Assembly: GCF_000283155.1 (NCBI RefSeq)
Contig: NW_004454197.1
Span: forward strand, 16,625,656-16,689,655
Direction of reading: 5' to 3'
Source of the DNA: Ceratotherium simum simum
Lineage: Eukaryota > Chordata > Mammalia > Perissodactyla > Rhinocerotidae
Length of the DNA: 64,000 nt
Shown: piece by piece, positions 21,913 to 32,384 of the stretch
How positions within the stretch are numbered: the first letter of the stretch is position 1
Layout of the letters: each line of letters begins with the position of its first letter
The notes under the pieces: generated by a model
Database searches by the model: none
Seen by the model: the letters and a program-made list of their open reading frames with translations, nothing else
Told to the model about the DNA's origin: nothing
Translations under genes and position numbers: made by a program

Positions 21913-22176
21913 TTTTTTTTTTTTTTTTGGTGAGGAAGATGGGCCCTGAGCTAACAGCCATTACCAATTTTCCTCTTTTCTTATTTATTTTTGCTTGAGG
22001 AAGATTATCCAGCAGCTAACATCTGTGTCAATCTTCCTCTATTTTACATGTTGGATGCCGCCACAGCATGGCTTGATGAGCCGTGTGTAGGTCTGGGCCC
22101 AGGATCCGAACCCGCAAACCCCAGGCCACCTAAGCAGAGCATGCAAACTTAACCACTATGCCACTGGGCCTGCCCC
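21913..22176 (-). mobile_element. ERE SINE (body type B, two tail modules), minus strand
   Basis: Reads T-tail first (T16 at 21913-21928), then GCCCTGAGCTAACAGCC and GCAGCTAACATCTGTG modules. The tRNA-like part follows in reverse (GGATCCGAACCCGC; CTTAACCACTATGCCACTGGGCCTGCCCC). The flanking duplication is CTGTACACAAAC / CTGCACACAAAC (21901-21912, 22177-22188), one mismatch. More diverged than the type-A copies. Confidence 0.93.
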
Positions 22177-22188
22177 CTGCACACAAAC

Positions 22189-23889
22189 TTTTAACCTCAC
22201 TGGTCCCCCCAACAAAGGATTGTTTTGAGAATATATTGATAAATGGCCTAGTTTGTATAAGGTACTTGGCACCTTATGGGAGCATAATTAATATTATCTC
22301 ACTATTCTCTAATTGAGTGCCTCTTCCCAAGCAAGACCTGTTGAACTTTTCTTAGCATACACATGACATGCTAACTCATTCAAGTGTTACACTCAACTCA
22401 ATCAAACTCATACCTTCCTTATGAATATTCCCAATTTTGACCATGCACAGAAGGGTCAGGAGCATGGATAATCCCAAAACTGGATCACAAAGAATCATCT
22501 GCACTTGGCTTAAAAAGCTGGATAGAAAGAACTGTTTCTTGTCCCAGAATTCCCTGATGCATCTCTTAGGCAAGAACTATAGTCTACTGGAATAATCTGA
22601 GTGTGCTGACTGCCCGGTGGAGACAGGCCAAGCTTCCACTGGAGTAGCCACAGATGACCCAGGGAGTGTTTAACCAACACATCATTGAATTAGAAATCTC
22701 TTCACCTTGGTGTGTTATAGTTCAAGGTCTGTGCGTCAAAAGCAAATTTTGTTCTTTCATTCACCCGGCCAAAAATATCATGGAAGTTTTAACAGCACTG
22801 GAGGTGTGAGTAGATATTCTAGATCAGATCCCTGCCTGCATTTCCTTGGGCCTGGGCCAGGCCTGTGTCCAAACCAGTGGGAAGGGTTTGGCAGATACCT
22901 CCAGAGGCGCAGAGCACATCCATCTCCAGTGGGGAGGTGGTACCTCTGCTCTGCAGAATGAACATGTCATCGGAAATGTACGATGAGATGAAATTTAAAA
23001 AGAAAGCTTTGCTCTTTAATATCCCTTCCTCCATTATCTAGTTTTCTGTTTGAAACCGAAACTACTTCCGGTACCGGCCCACCTATTGCCCAATCCCTGC
23101 AGATCTCTATTCTTCAAGTTAGAAATTACTTGTTCACTCCCCTTCACCAGGAGGTGTGGCCACACAGCAGATCCCCAGATCACCCGGCCCCAAAAACCCT
23201 GGTTTAGGGAAAGTATAGGCCAAACATGACCAGTCTGCTGCTGGCCTCACTTGAACCCTGATACTGCTGGCTCCAGATTCCTAGGTTCAGATAGGATCTC
23301 ACCAACTCAGAACAAAGCTAGATCACTCCCTCTCTATTTCTATATCCTTTATTCTATTTTGCTGCTTGGGATCAATCAGTTCTTAAGCAACCCCTTCACA
23401 TTTTTAACCTGCGATGCGCTGTGATCAGCCTTCAGTTATGTCCCATGAAGAGCCAACAAGCCAGTTCTTTCACATTTTGTACTTGAATAATCACTTGCTG
23501 TTGATGTTTAACACTATAAAAATGTTTAATTTTTTCAATTTGATTAACATTCAACTTCATTTAGCATATTGTGTGAGAGGTACTCAACTAAGCACTATTT
23601 TTCCCTGTACATTTTTTTCTTGAAACACTTTGAGATAAGTAATATCCTTCTGACACAAATAAGAAAATTAAGACTCAATCCTAGTCATCTTTCTGCCATA
23701 TCCCTCTCCGGCTTATTCTACAGTCCTGTAAGCATGTACCCAAGTTTCTCAAAGGAGCACTTTACACAGTGGCATATCACTGCTTCACTGGAGAATTCCA
23801 AGCATTCCACAGAGGGCTCTGAGCCTGTTTCCCTCAATTCCTAGCTCCCTTGTGGCTGTGTGATGATTCCGGTTGGTAGCCAGTGGGTT
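22189..23889. other. Unassigned, low-repeat stretch (1.7 kb)
   Basis: No named repeat, exon or RNA gene recognised. Short frames of 60-91 codons are unrecognisable. Confidence 0.4.
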
Positions 23890-24480
23890 TTTGTCCAACT
23901 CAGATATTCCTCCAGTACTTTTATTCCATGACTTCTCCATTTTTGAGTTATTAATTTTGCCTCATCTTTAAGTGGGCTGGAATGAGTCTTCTAGAATGTT
24001 TTCTGAAATTATGTGTATGTACAACTTTTTAAAAATCGTTCTTATCTGAAAATGTCTTTCTGCTATGTTTCCTCTTGACAGAGAACTTGATTTGGCTTGA
24101 AATTCTTGGGTAAAAAGCTTTCTTCCTTCAATCTTTGTAGAAATTGCTCCATAGTTTTCTTTTATTGATGTAGAAGAGAATCACAGTAGTCTGAGCCTTG
24201 TTTCATAGGAATCTGCTGTTATTTTTTGGCCAGATACTAATAGGAATTTTTTCCTTTAAAAATATGCCTACAGATATTTTCTTCCGTAGAGTATCTATTT
24301 AGGAGTGTTTTTTTATTTTTTCCTGAGTTGTTTCAAGAAACTGATTCTTTTAAATGTAATTTTTGCTGTTTTCTTCTTTAATTCAGGAAACTTTTTTTCT
24401 ATTATGCCTTTGATCATCACTTCTATTACTTTTGCCTCTTTAGGGAGTTAATTATCTGACTTATTGCTCTTCATTTGCTG
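23890..24480 (-). mobile_element. LINE (HAL1/L1-like) antisense fragment, tentative
   Basis: T-rich plus strand with the cadence of L1/HAL1 ORF1 read backwards (CTGAAAATGTCTTTCTGC ... AACTTGATTTGGCTTGAAATTC ... CCTTCAATCTTTGTAGAAATTGC ... CTGTTTTCTTCTTTAATTCAGG). Too diverged for a firm family. Confidence 0.4.
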
Positions 24481-24904
24481 ACCGTCCTATGTAGGGTTGT
24501 TGTACGCCAACAGACAGGGTGTGTGGATAGCCTTTGACCTGTTTTCTGCTCATTTAAGAGACAGTAAATTTGTCTCCCTGAACTACAACTTGGAGGCCAG
24601 GTTGGTGTATATGGCCTTAGTTCTGTTCCTCAGTTCTCATTTGCCAAGAGCCATTCATCTATTATAGATTTGTTTTATTACATAGATTTATTCTATTTTT
24701 CAGGTAATCTAAGTAACAAAATGCAGGGCTCTTCACCTTCCAGGATGCAACGTGTGACTGTTGACATCCCCATCACCACTTTATACATAATTGTCTTCTA
24801 GAATTTGCTTTCACTGAGTGGCTAAGGAACAGAGGTCATATCTATCATGGATGGGTTTAGGTTGGCCTTCCCAGGTTTTGTTTGTTTTTAAAAACAAACT
24901 GATA
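24481..24904. other. Unassigned stretch
   Basis: T-rich, with no recognised family or gene. Confidence 0.4.
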
Positions 24905-25199
24905 GGGCTGGCCCCGTGGCTTAGCAGTTAAGTGCACGCGCTCCGCTACTGGTGGCCGGGTTCGGATCCCGGGCGCGCACCGATGCACTGCTTGTCCGGC
25001 CATGCTGAGGCCACGTCCCACATACAGCAACTAGAAGGATGTGCAACTATGATATACAACTATCTACTGGGGCTTTGGGGGGAAAAAAGGAGGAGGATTG
25101 GCAATAGATGTTAGCTCAGAGCCGGTCTTCTTCAGCAAAAAGAGGAGGATTAGCATGGATGTTAGCTCAGGGCTGATCTTCCTCACAAAAAAAAAAACA
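24905..25199 (+). mobile_element. ERE SINE (body type A, two tail modules)
   Basis: GGGCTGGCCCCGTGGCTTAGC start, A box TGGCTTAGCAG, B box GGTTCGGATCCC, type-A body, two GATGTTAGCTCAG modules (25106 and 25161 regions), A12 tail. The flanking duplication is short (AAACTGATA, 24896-24904 and 25200-25208) within A-rich ends. It closely resembles the copy at 20285. Confidence 0.93.
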
Positions 25200-25209
25200 A
25201 AACTGATAA

Positions 25210-26850
25210 TATTATTAAGATATGAATACTACCCAAGTGATCTTCAATCCTTATCAAAATCCCCGAGATGTTATTTTGCAGAAATAGAAAAATCCATCCT
25301 AAAACTCATATGGCATCTCAAGGGACCCTGAATAGCCAAAACAATCTTGAAAAAGAATGAAATTGGAGTTCCTGTACTTCCTGATTTCAAAACTTACTAC
25401 AAAGCTACAATAATCAAAACAGTATGTTATTGGCATACAGACAGATATATAAACCAGTGAAATAGAATCATGAGTCTAGTAATAACCCCTCGCATATATG
25501 GCCAAATGATATTCAACAAGGGTACCAAGACCACTTAATGGGGGAAGGACAGTCTTTTTAACACATGGTGATGGGAAAGCTGGATATCCACATGCAAAAG
25601 AATGAAATCGGACCCTTACTTTATACCATATATAAAAATTAACTCAAAATCAATCAAAGACCCAAACATAAGAGCTAAAACTGTAAAACTCTTAGAAGAA
25701 AATATAGGAAGAAACCTTCATTACATTGGATTTGGCAATGGTTTCTTAGACATGACACCAAAAACACAAGCAACAAAAGAAAAAATAGATTAATTGGAGT
25801 CATTAAAATTAAAAACTATTGTGCATCAAAGGACACTATCAACAGTTTAAAAAGGCAACCTACGCAATGGGAGAATATATTTGCAAATTCTATATCTGAT
25901 AAGGGATTGGTATCTAGAATATATAAAGAACTTTTACAACTTAACAACTAAAAACAAACAACTTAATTTAAAAATAGGCAAAGGACGTGAACAGCCATTT
26001 CGCTAAAGAAGATATACAGGTAGTGAATAAGCACATGAAAAGATGCTGGACATACTAATCATTAGGGAAATGCAAATAACACTTCATACCCATTAAGATT
26101 TCTGTCATTTAAAAACAAATACAGAAAATAACAAATGTTAGTAAGGATGTGGATAAATTGGAACCTTTGTGCATCACTAGTGGAAATGTAAAATGGTGCA
26201 CCTGCTGTGGAAAACAATATGGCAGTTCCTCAAAAGATTAAACATAAAATTACCATATGATCCAGAAATTCCACTTCTGGGTATATGCCTAAAAGAATTA
26301 AAGCAGGGACTCAGACAAATATTTGCACACCAATGTTAATAGCTGCGATTTTCACAGTAGCCAAAAGCTATTGCGTTGCAACCCAAGTTGGGAAGCAACT
26401 CCAGTGTCCATCAATGGATGAGTGGATATACAAAATGTGGTATGCACATACAATGCAATATTTTTCAGCCTTAAAAAAGAAGGAAATTCTGACGTATGCT
26501 ACAACATGGATAAACTTTGAGGACATGATGCTAGGTAAAATAAGCCAGTCACAAAAAGATAAATACTGTATGATTCAACTTATATGAGGTATCTAGGGAA
26601 GCCAAACTCATAGAAACAGAAAGTAGAATGGTAGCTGCCAGGGGCTGAGGGTAAGGGGGAGTGGAAAGTTGTTATTTAATGGGTATATAGTTTCAGTTTT
26701 GCAAGATAAAAAAGTTCTGGAGATTGGTTGTACAACAGTGAGATTATACTTAATACTACTGAACTATACTCTTAAAAATGATTAATATGGTAAATTTTAT
26801 GTTATGTGTATTTTACCACAATGAAAAGTTTAAAATAATTTTACAAAGGA
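25210..26850 (+). mobile_element. L1 3' part, about 1.6 kb
   Basis: ORF2 carboxy-terminal half plus 3'UTR. Nucleotide words include AAACTCATATGGCATCTCAAGGG, GGATGTGGATAAATTGG and CCACTTCTGGGTATATGCC. The 3'UTR ends GGTAAATTTTATGTTATGTGTATTTTACCACAATG. 5'-truncated right after the ERE duplication. Confidence 0.9.
25240..26590 (+). pseudogene. L1 ORF2 (endonuclease/reverse transcriptase) carboxy-terminal remnant
   Basis: Frame 25602-25793 reads [27 protein letters not shown], close to the L1 ORF2p segment downstream of the reverse transcriptase. Frame 26285-26587 reads CTPMLIAAIFTVAKS then MDEWIYKMWY and MQYFSALKK, matching the extreme carboxy end (ADEWI..LWY, MEYYSAIKK). Stops and frameshifts separate them. 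The endonuclease and catalytic reverse-transcriptase domains are absent. Confidence 0.88.
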
Positions 26851-27225
26851 ATAAACCTCTGACACACTCTACAGTATGAATGATTGAAGATATTCTACTA
26901 AATAAAGTAGGCCAAACACAAAAGGACAAATATTGTATGATCCTACATATATGAGGTTCCTAGAGCAGTCAAATTCATAGAGATAGAAAATAGAACAGTG
27001 GTTGCAAGGGCTAGAGGGTAGTGGGAAATGGGGAGTTTTTGTTTAGTAGGTATAGTTGAGGAAGATGAAAAAGTTCTGAAGATGAATGGCAGTGATGGTT
27101 GAACAACAATGTGAACGTAACTAAGGCCAGTGAACCTTACGCTTGAAAATAGTTAAAATGGTAAATTTTATGTTATGTATACTTTAACACAGTAAAAACA
27201 AGGAAAAAAAACAACAAAAAAGGAA
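26851..27225 (+). mobile_element. Second L1 3' end, directly following the first
   Basis: Repeats, in the same orientation and order, the last about 370 bases of the L1 at 25210-26850: AAAGGACAAATATTGTATGATCC, GAGGTTCCTAGAGCAGTC, GTTGCAAGGGCTAGAGGG, TGGTAAATTTTATGTTATGTATACTTTAACACAG. Differences show it is a separate, diverged copy, not a fresh duplication. It ends in an A-rich tail. Confidence 0.85.
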
Positions 27226-27999
27226 ATTGAATGTATTTCCAACATTTAATAATCGAAAGAGTTAACATAAACTAAAAGAAGCGACTATCTGATAATAGTG
27301 TGCCCGTATTCAAAGACAGTAACAATTGGAAACGAGTAGCAGTTGCCAGACTTGGACAAGAATCATGAATTCTTCAGCATCTTCAGCTCCCCATAGCGCC
27401 CACCTCCCCAAGCCTCCATACTTCACTCAACATATTGCCTGCCTGGACGCTGGAGCCGTCTGGGTTTATGGCCCCTGATATAAGAAAGATATAAGGAGGA
27501 AAGATATAAGGAGGATGCAATAATTTTTGACTCTTAGACCACATGGAGTCAGCCTCCTTGCAGGAAATTGACAGTGACCGCTAAGATGTTTCCAAGTTTT
27601 GTCAAACCCAGGATAAGAGTGAAGAGGCAGACAGTGGAGGCAACATAAAGAGTCTTCTGATCTTTTATCAAGCAGTCACTTTCTGAGGACAAACTTGGGT
27701 AGGAGTTTGTCAAAATAGTTTTCATTGCTTTGTTGTGAGTGGAAATTCCCATCAGATTCTGACTTGCTGTTAGAAGTCGTTGTCTTTGTGTGCATGTGTC
27801 TGTGAGTTTGTGTGTCTGCAATTGATACTTTGAAGGAATCTTTTCTTGCAAATTTCAGTCCATTATTACTGTCTATTGAGGACATCTAGATCCTATTTTT
27901 CTAAACTTCATAGTTTTATGTCATATGTAATATTTATAAATAGTCCTGTTAGACCTTTATTCAGTTTTGTGATAAAGTCTTGAACAGAACAGGAGACAG
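27226..27999. other. Unassigned stretch
   Basis: No named repeat. A near-exact short duplication (AAGATATAAGGAGGA at about 27487 and 27501) is present. No gene recognised. Confidence 0.4.
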
Positions 28000-28225
28000 A
28001 GAAGAACTCTGGGCTAGTTTCTCAGAGGCTTCCCTCCACAATGATGTATGCTATTTAATGACCAGCCTTTGAATATCACTGGGTCACCAGTTATAATGCA
28101 ACCAAACGTAGCCTCAGCTGGTTCTTATTTCTCTAAATTATCCATAAAGACCACGTCAAATGGTCCCATTTGTCAACTATATTTCTTTGATTTACCAGTG
28201 TAGCGTTCCTATCAGAGACAGAGCA
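28000..28225 (-). mobile_element. Possible CR1/L3-type LINE fossil
   Basis: On the minus strand, 28212-28150 translates as DRNATLVNQRNIVDKWDHLTW. This parallels the CR1/L3 reverse-transcriptase segment with VT.LVD.G..VDVVYLDFSKAFD. The DNA word TTTGATTTACCAGTGTAGCGTTCCTATC also parallels the antisense consensus I remember. The match is short and diverged. Confidence 0.35.
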
Positions 28226-28559
28226 TTAAAAACAAAAGTAACAACTCACAACATTCCCTCCATACCCGTGCCATGGTGAGTAAGTCGAGGAATGGGAAGA
28301 AGATGTGTGTGGCTGTAGCTTATGAAGTTTAGGGGAAAATATATAGAATTTAGACTTGAGAATTTAGATTTAGGAGAAAGCCAGACAGAAGGTCAAGCCA
28401 GGGAATGTAGATGTTATCCTTTTACTCTGTTTTAGAGGTTAGAAATATGTCTTGGTAGTAATAAATGAAATATTTTAAAAGCCTTTTCAACATTGTTTTC
28501 AAATGTTAAAAAAAAATCAGCAATTTTAGATCTACAAGTAACTATGAATAATGCTTTTA
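28226..28559. other. Unassigned stretch
   Basis: AT-rich, no gene or repeat recognised. Confidence 0.4.
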
Positions 28560-28960
28560 GCCGAAGCGTTAGCGCCGCCTCCAGTTGGGTGCGGGATTTA
28601 TTAAAGTGATAACATCCCGCGGACCTTACCAAGACTTGGTCTTATTGGATACCACCACCTATTCAAGAAAACCAGGCCAGAGTCCTGCCATGGCCGGCCT
28701 CTTTGCCCTTCACGCTCTTCTGCCGTCAGGCGGCCCGACGGCTCTGAAGAACCGGCAACCATGCAAGCAGCCAGCAAGAAAACAAAGCCTCTGCCCCGAT
28801 CCTGGCAGAGCAGCCCAGAGAAAGGGAGTGGAGCCTGGGGAGTGTTTCAGCTGAGGAAGCGGCTGACACCTTGTTCCCCAGGTGTCAAGACCCACCACAG
28901 TGGTGTTATCCTCCGAACATGGACGCTGAAAGTACCTGCTTAGATTCGGATCTTGTGTCA
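28560..28960. other. GC-rich, CpG-containing patch, unidentified
   Basis: A 400-base patch clearly richer in GC and CpG than its flanks (GAAGCGTTAGCGCCGCC, CATCCCGCGGACC, CAGGCGGCCCGACGGC). Open frames of 60-89 codons cross it on both strands but none resembles a known protein. It could be an orphan CpG-rich element, part of an LTR, a non-coding first exon or a decayed gene fragment. Confidence 0.4.
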
Positions 28961-29704
28961 AATGGCAAATTGGAGACGTAACGGGAGAGCAGAGTCACAG
29001 CCCTGCGTAGGAGTGCCTATGGCAGAGAGCCTCCTGCACCACAGTCGGGTTGACTGGTGGCTACAATGGACCAAAGGGTACATCTAGAGTGGGGCAGTAG
29101 AGCACTCAGTGGTCCCCTCAAGGGCGAATGGCAAAAATGAGCATGTGACTCACGTACACATGCGTGGATGTGTTCAGACCAGAGAGAGTGTGGAATTAGG
29201 TCTGAGACCACACTATGGCTATTTAGAGAGATTGCATCAGCCCACTCTGGCAAAAACAGATGGCACGCCCAAATCCGAATAATCCAAAGAGTGCTTAATA
29301 AAGGGACTATTGACAAGAGCGTGAGCAAGATGTAGCAACCCAGAGACAGAAAGGACGCCCAGCAGAGTGCTCATTGTCGGAGCGAGATCTGTGGACAGGA
29401 CAAGGGACAAGGCACAGTTGGCAGCCCTGCAGGGAGGGAGCTGGGGAATATGTGCCCATCCCTCACTCCTGCCAGTGCTCCATGTCAGCCCCAACCAGAG
29501 GACAAAGGGCCCAGTGGTGTGGCCCATACAGCCTCCTTGGTCAACAGCAAGGTGGACAAGGGTAAAGATAGGATCGTGGGGAGCAAAGGTAAGATAGTGA
29601 GCACGGGGAGGGAGAAATGCCTTTTCCAGTGAAGCAAAGGAAGCGAGCTAGTATTGACAGAATATTCCTAGATTCTGAACACTGTGAGGTTTGTTTTCAT
29701 AATT
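28961..29704. other. Unassigned stretch, partly an old dispersed repeat
   Basis: 29300-29560 shares short blocks with 11712-12110 (CCTGCAGGGAGGGAGC, CCCAACCAGA) and is probably the same unassigned repeat family. No gene recognised, although frames reach 103 codons. Confidence 0.35.
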
Positions 29705-29920
29705 CCCAGCAATTTCATTCCTATTTTGTGCCAGACACTCTTTTAGATACTTTGCACATTTTATTTCTTTTAATCTTCACAAACATGATATAAATATTAC
29801 TATTGGCGTGTCACAAATGAGGAAACTGGAACTCAGAGATGCCAAGAAAGAGCAGGGAAAATCGGATTTAAACTGAATCTGTCGGACTCTGAGTTTTGTC
29901 TGCTGAACCATGTGGTAGGC
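29705..29920 (-). repeat. MIR SINE
   Basis: TTTGTGCCAGACACTCTTTTAGATACTTTGC, CAAATGAGGAAACTGGAACTCAGAGATGCC and TCTGTCGGACTCTGAGTTTTG follow minus-strand MIR order over about 210 bases. Confidence 0.8.
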
Positions 29921-30344
29921 CACCACTGGAAAAGAGTGTGAATAATCAATGTCAAAAGTGACCATCAGCAGGAGGGTCTGTGTGGCCTCTTTTAATCAAA
30001 TGGAGACCAGGAACTCTCTGTCCAGAGGCAGGAAGGTAACCTGGCTCCAGTGAGCTGGTTCTCATCAGCAATTCTCGTTGGACAGGGTGACCATAGGAGT
30101 TTGAAGGTGGGGAAATGGTTGGTTAGCTGGGACACCTGGTGCTGGTGTTCTTGGATGTGCTTAATTACAGAACAAACTTTGCTAAGCTCCTTTCTAGACG
30201 TAAAAGAGATTTTATGCCATCTTCATCTTTAGGAGATTGAACAAGTTGCCATATGTCGTGAGATTCCCATCACATCTTGGTCTACTTTTTACCAAATTCT
30301 CCCTGAACGATGAGCATGGAGATTATTAAAAGCTGAACTGCGCT
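29921..30344. other. Unassigned stretch
   Basis: No gene or repeat family recognised. Confidence 0.4.
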
Positions 30345-31400
30345 CATAGCCTTGTTAATTCAATGTATATTTATTGAACACACTCTATGTGCTAGACACT
30401 GTTATAGATCCTGGAGAGACAGTGATTTAAAAACAAATGTTAGAGTTTAGCTACTAAACTGGTCAAAAAATTTTCAACTGCAAGTATTAATATAAAGGCA
30501 ATAAACAGTATGAAATGCTAGACAGTAACTGGAAGGCAAGGTGGCTACTTGGCACAGACAATAAGGAATGACCTCTTTGTGTAGAAGTGATGTTTAAGCT
30601 AAGATCTGAAAGACGATCAGAGCCAGCCACGCATGGTACCACTGGCAGAGCATCCTAGCACAGTGTGGCTAGAAAGGAGCAAGCTAGAAGGAGAATAATG
30701 TGAGATGAGGAAGGATAAGTAGGGTCCAGGTCATACAGGCTCTTAGAGGCCTTTTTGGTTCTGTTAACTGCAATCCTTGAAGGATTTTAAGTGGGGGAAT
30801 GACATGATACAATTTATATTTTTAAAAGATGACTTAGACTACAGTGTGAGGAGTGAGTTAAAGGGAATGAAAATCAGAGGAGGAGAGCCATTGAAAAGTT
30901 ACCGCTGTGGTGCCTGTGAAAAGCAATTTGTATCATAGTTGTGACCATGCATGTTGGGTAAAGGCGAGGAGTCTGAGTCTATTTTGGAGGTTAAACCTCA
31001 AGAATTTTGATGGATCAGATGTGGGGAGGGGAGTGATATAAAGGAAGAAAGCAAGAATGATGTCTGGGTTTCTTGCTTGAACAACTGTGTGAATGGTGGT
31101 GATGTTAACTGGGAAGAGGAATACTGATGGGAAACAAGTTTGGAACTGCAAAAATTCCATTTTGCAAGTACTGAGTTCGCGATTGCTTTTTGGGCACCCA
31201 ATTAGAGCTGTCAAATGTATAGGTAATATGTACAAGTATGGAGCTCACGTGAAAGCTGGAGAAACAAGTTTGGGAGTCATTCGATTTTATCTGATATAGA
31301 ACACATGAGACCGGTTAAGATTCCATAAAGAGAGAGCATAGACGAGGAAAAGAAATGGGCCAAGGACGAAGATCTAAAGTTCTCCAATACTTGAAGCCTA
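30345..31400 (-). mobile_element. LINE-2 (L2) fossil
   Basis: Left end is the reverse of the L2 3' terminus (ATGTATATTTATTGAACACACTCTATGTGCTAGACACTG). Internal blocks in L2 minus order are GTAGAAGTGATGTTTAAGC, TCATACAGGCTCTTAGAGGCC, GGGGGAATGACATGATAC and GAGTTAAAGGG. No catalytic motif is readable. Confidence 0.75.
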
Positions 31401-31529
31401 AAGACAGGTAAAGAGTAATAGTCATGAAGCTATATTCTCACAGTTTCAAATCCACTGTCTGAAATTCTACTTTGTGATGCTGGAGCTAGAACCCTGGAAA
31501 CAAAATTTCTTCTTGGCCAACCAGGCTCC

Positions 31530-32045
31530 TTTTAGGTTCTGCCAATGAGAAGCTCTAGAAGGAACCAGAAAGCTGAAGAGAAGAGGCAGACTCTTTCCTT
31601 CTTGTTTACTGTGCACTTGCTGTTTCTGTCAGTGTTGCCTCAGCAGCAGCCCTTCCCCCACAGAGTGACAGATGCTTCCAGTCTCCAGACGTGTTGGTCA
31701 GCTCTGAGGTATCGACAGCACCAAGCAGTACTCGCTCCCCAGAGTCTGAGCCAGCTCTGCCAGGGCTCTCCTCTGAGCTTCTGATGTATCAGCACCAGCT
31801 GATTGTATCTCTTCCTCAAAAGTTTGAGCCTCAACTCTGCAGGGACCCACCCTCCTCTGAGATTCTAGTTCCTGTAACCCCAACATCTCCCACGTGTTTA
31901 CCAGCCCTTGGGGTGCTAACTGCTTCCTGCAGGTTCTATTTCTGTGTTCCCTCTTTGCCTCTTCAGTGTTCTAACCCGTGTAACCAGTTCTCTATATTAA
32001 ATTCTCTCTGCTGAAATACCTAGTGTGGTTTCTGTTTTCCATGAT
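31530..32045 (+). repeat. LTR-like repeat, family not assigned
   Basis: Opens CCAATGAGAAGCTCTAGAAGG and closes with ATATTAAATTCTCTCTGCTGAAATACC TAGTGTGGTTTCTGTTTTCC. That is the arrangement of a widespread mammalian repeat whose end carries a poly-A signal variant. No terminal TG/CA with duplicated target is clear. Confidence 0.45.
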
Positions 32046-32384
32046 AGATAAAGAGAGCCAGCAAAGTGTCCTGAAATGATAAGGAACCAGAAAAACCAAG
32101 TGAGTAGTATGGCTTAGAAGCCAAAATAAGAAAATGTCGCAGGAACTTAAAACAATTAGGAAGAAGAATTTGGATGAGGTCAGATAAGATAGAAAAAGAT
32201 AATTTATTAAGATGGGAAAACACAACGATCTATTGGGTTTAACTAACTGTGGGTTGTTGAAGGCCTTGACTACAGCTGTTTAATGGATTCATTTTCTAGG
32301 CGAGGACAAGCACATCACCCTGACTCCTTCTAGTTGCCTCGAGAATTGTGCTCGAGGCATCAAATATATTTGATAGATTTAAAT
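32046..32384. other. Unassigned stretch with a hairpin
   Basis: No gene. Contains a perfect 9-bp inverted repeat at 32335-32359. Confidence 0.4.
32335..32359. repeat. Perfect 9-bp inverted repeat, 7-base loop
   Basis: TGCCTCGAG (32335-32343), loop AATTGTG, CTCGAGGCA (32351-32359). Each arm contains the self-complementary hexamer CTCGAG. It does not fit a known terminator or tRNA context, so it is recorded as structure only. Confidence 0.85.
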
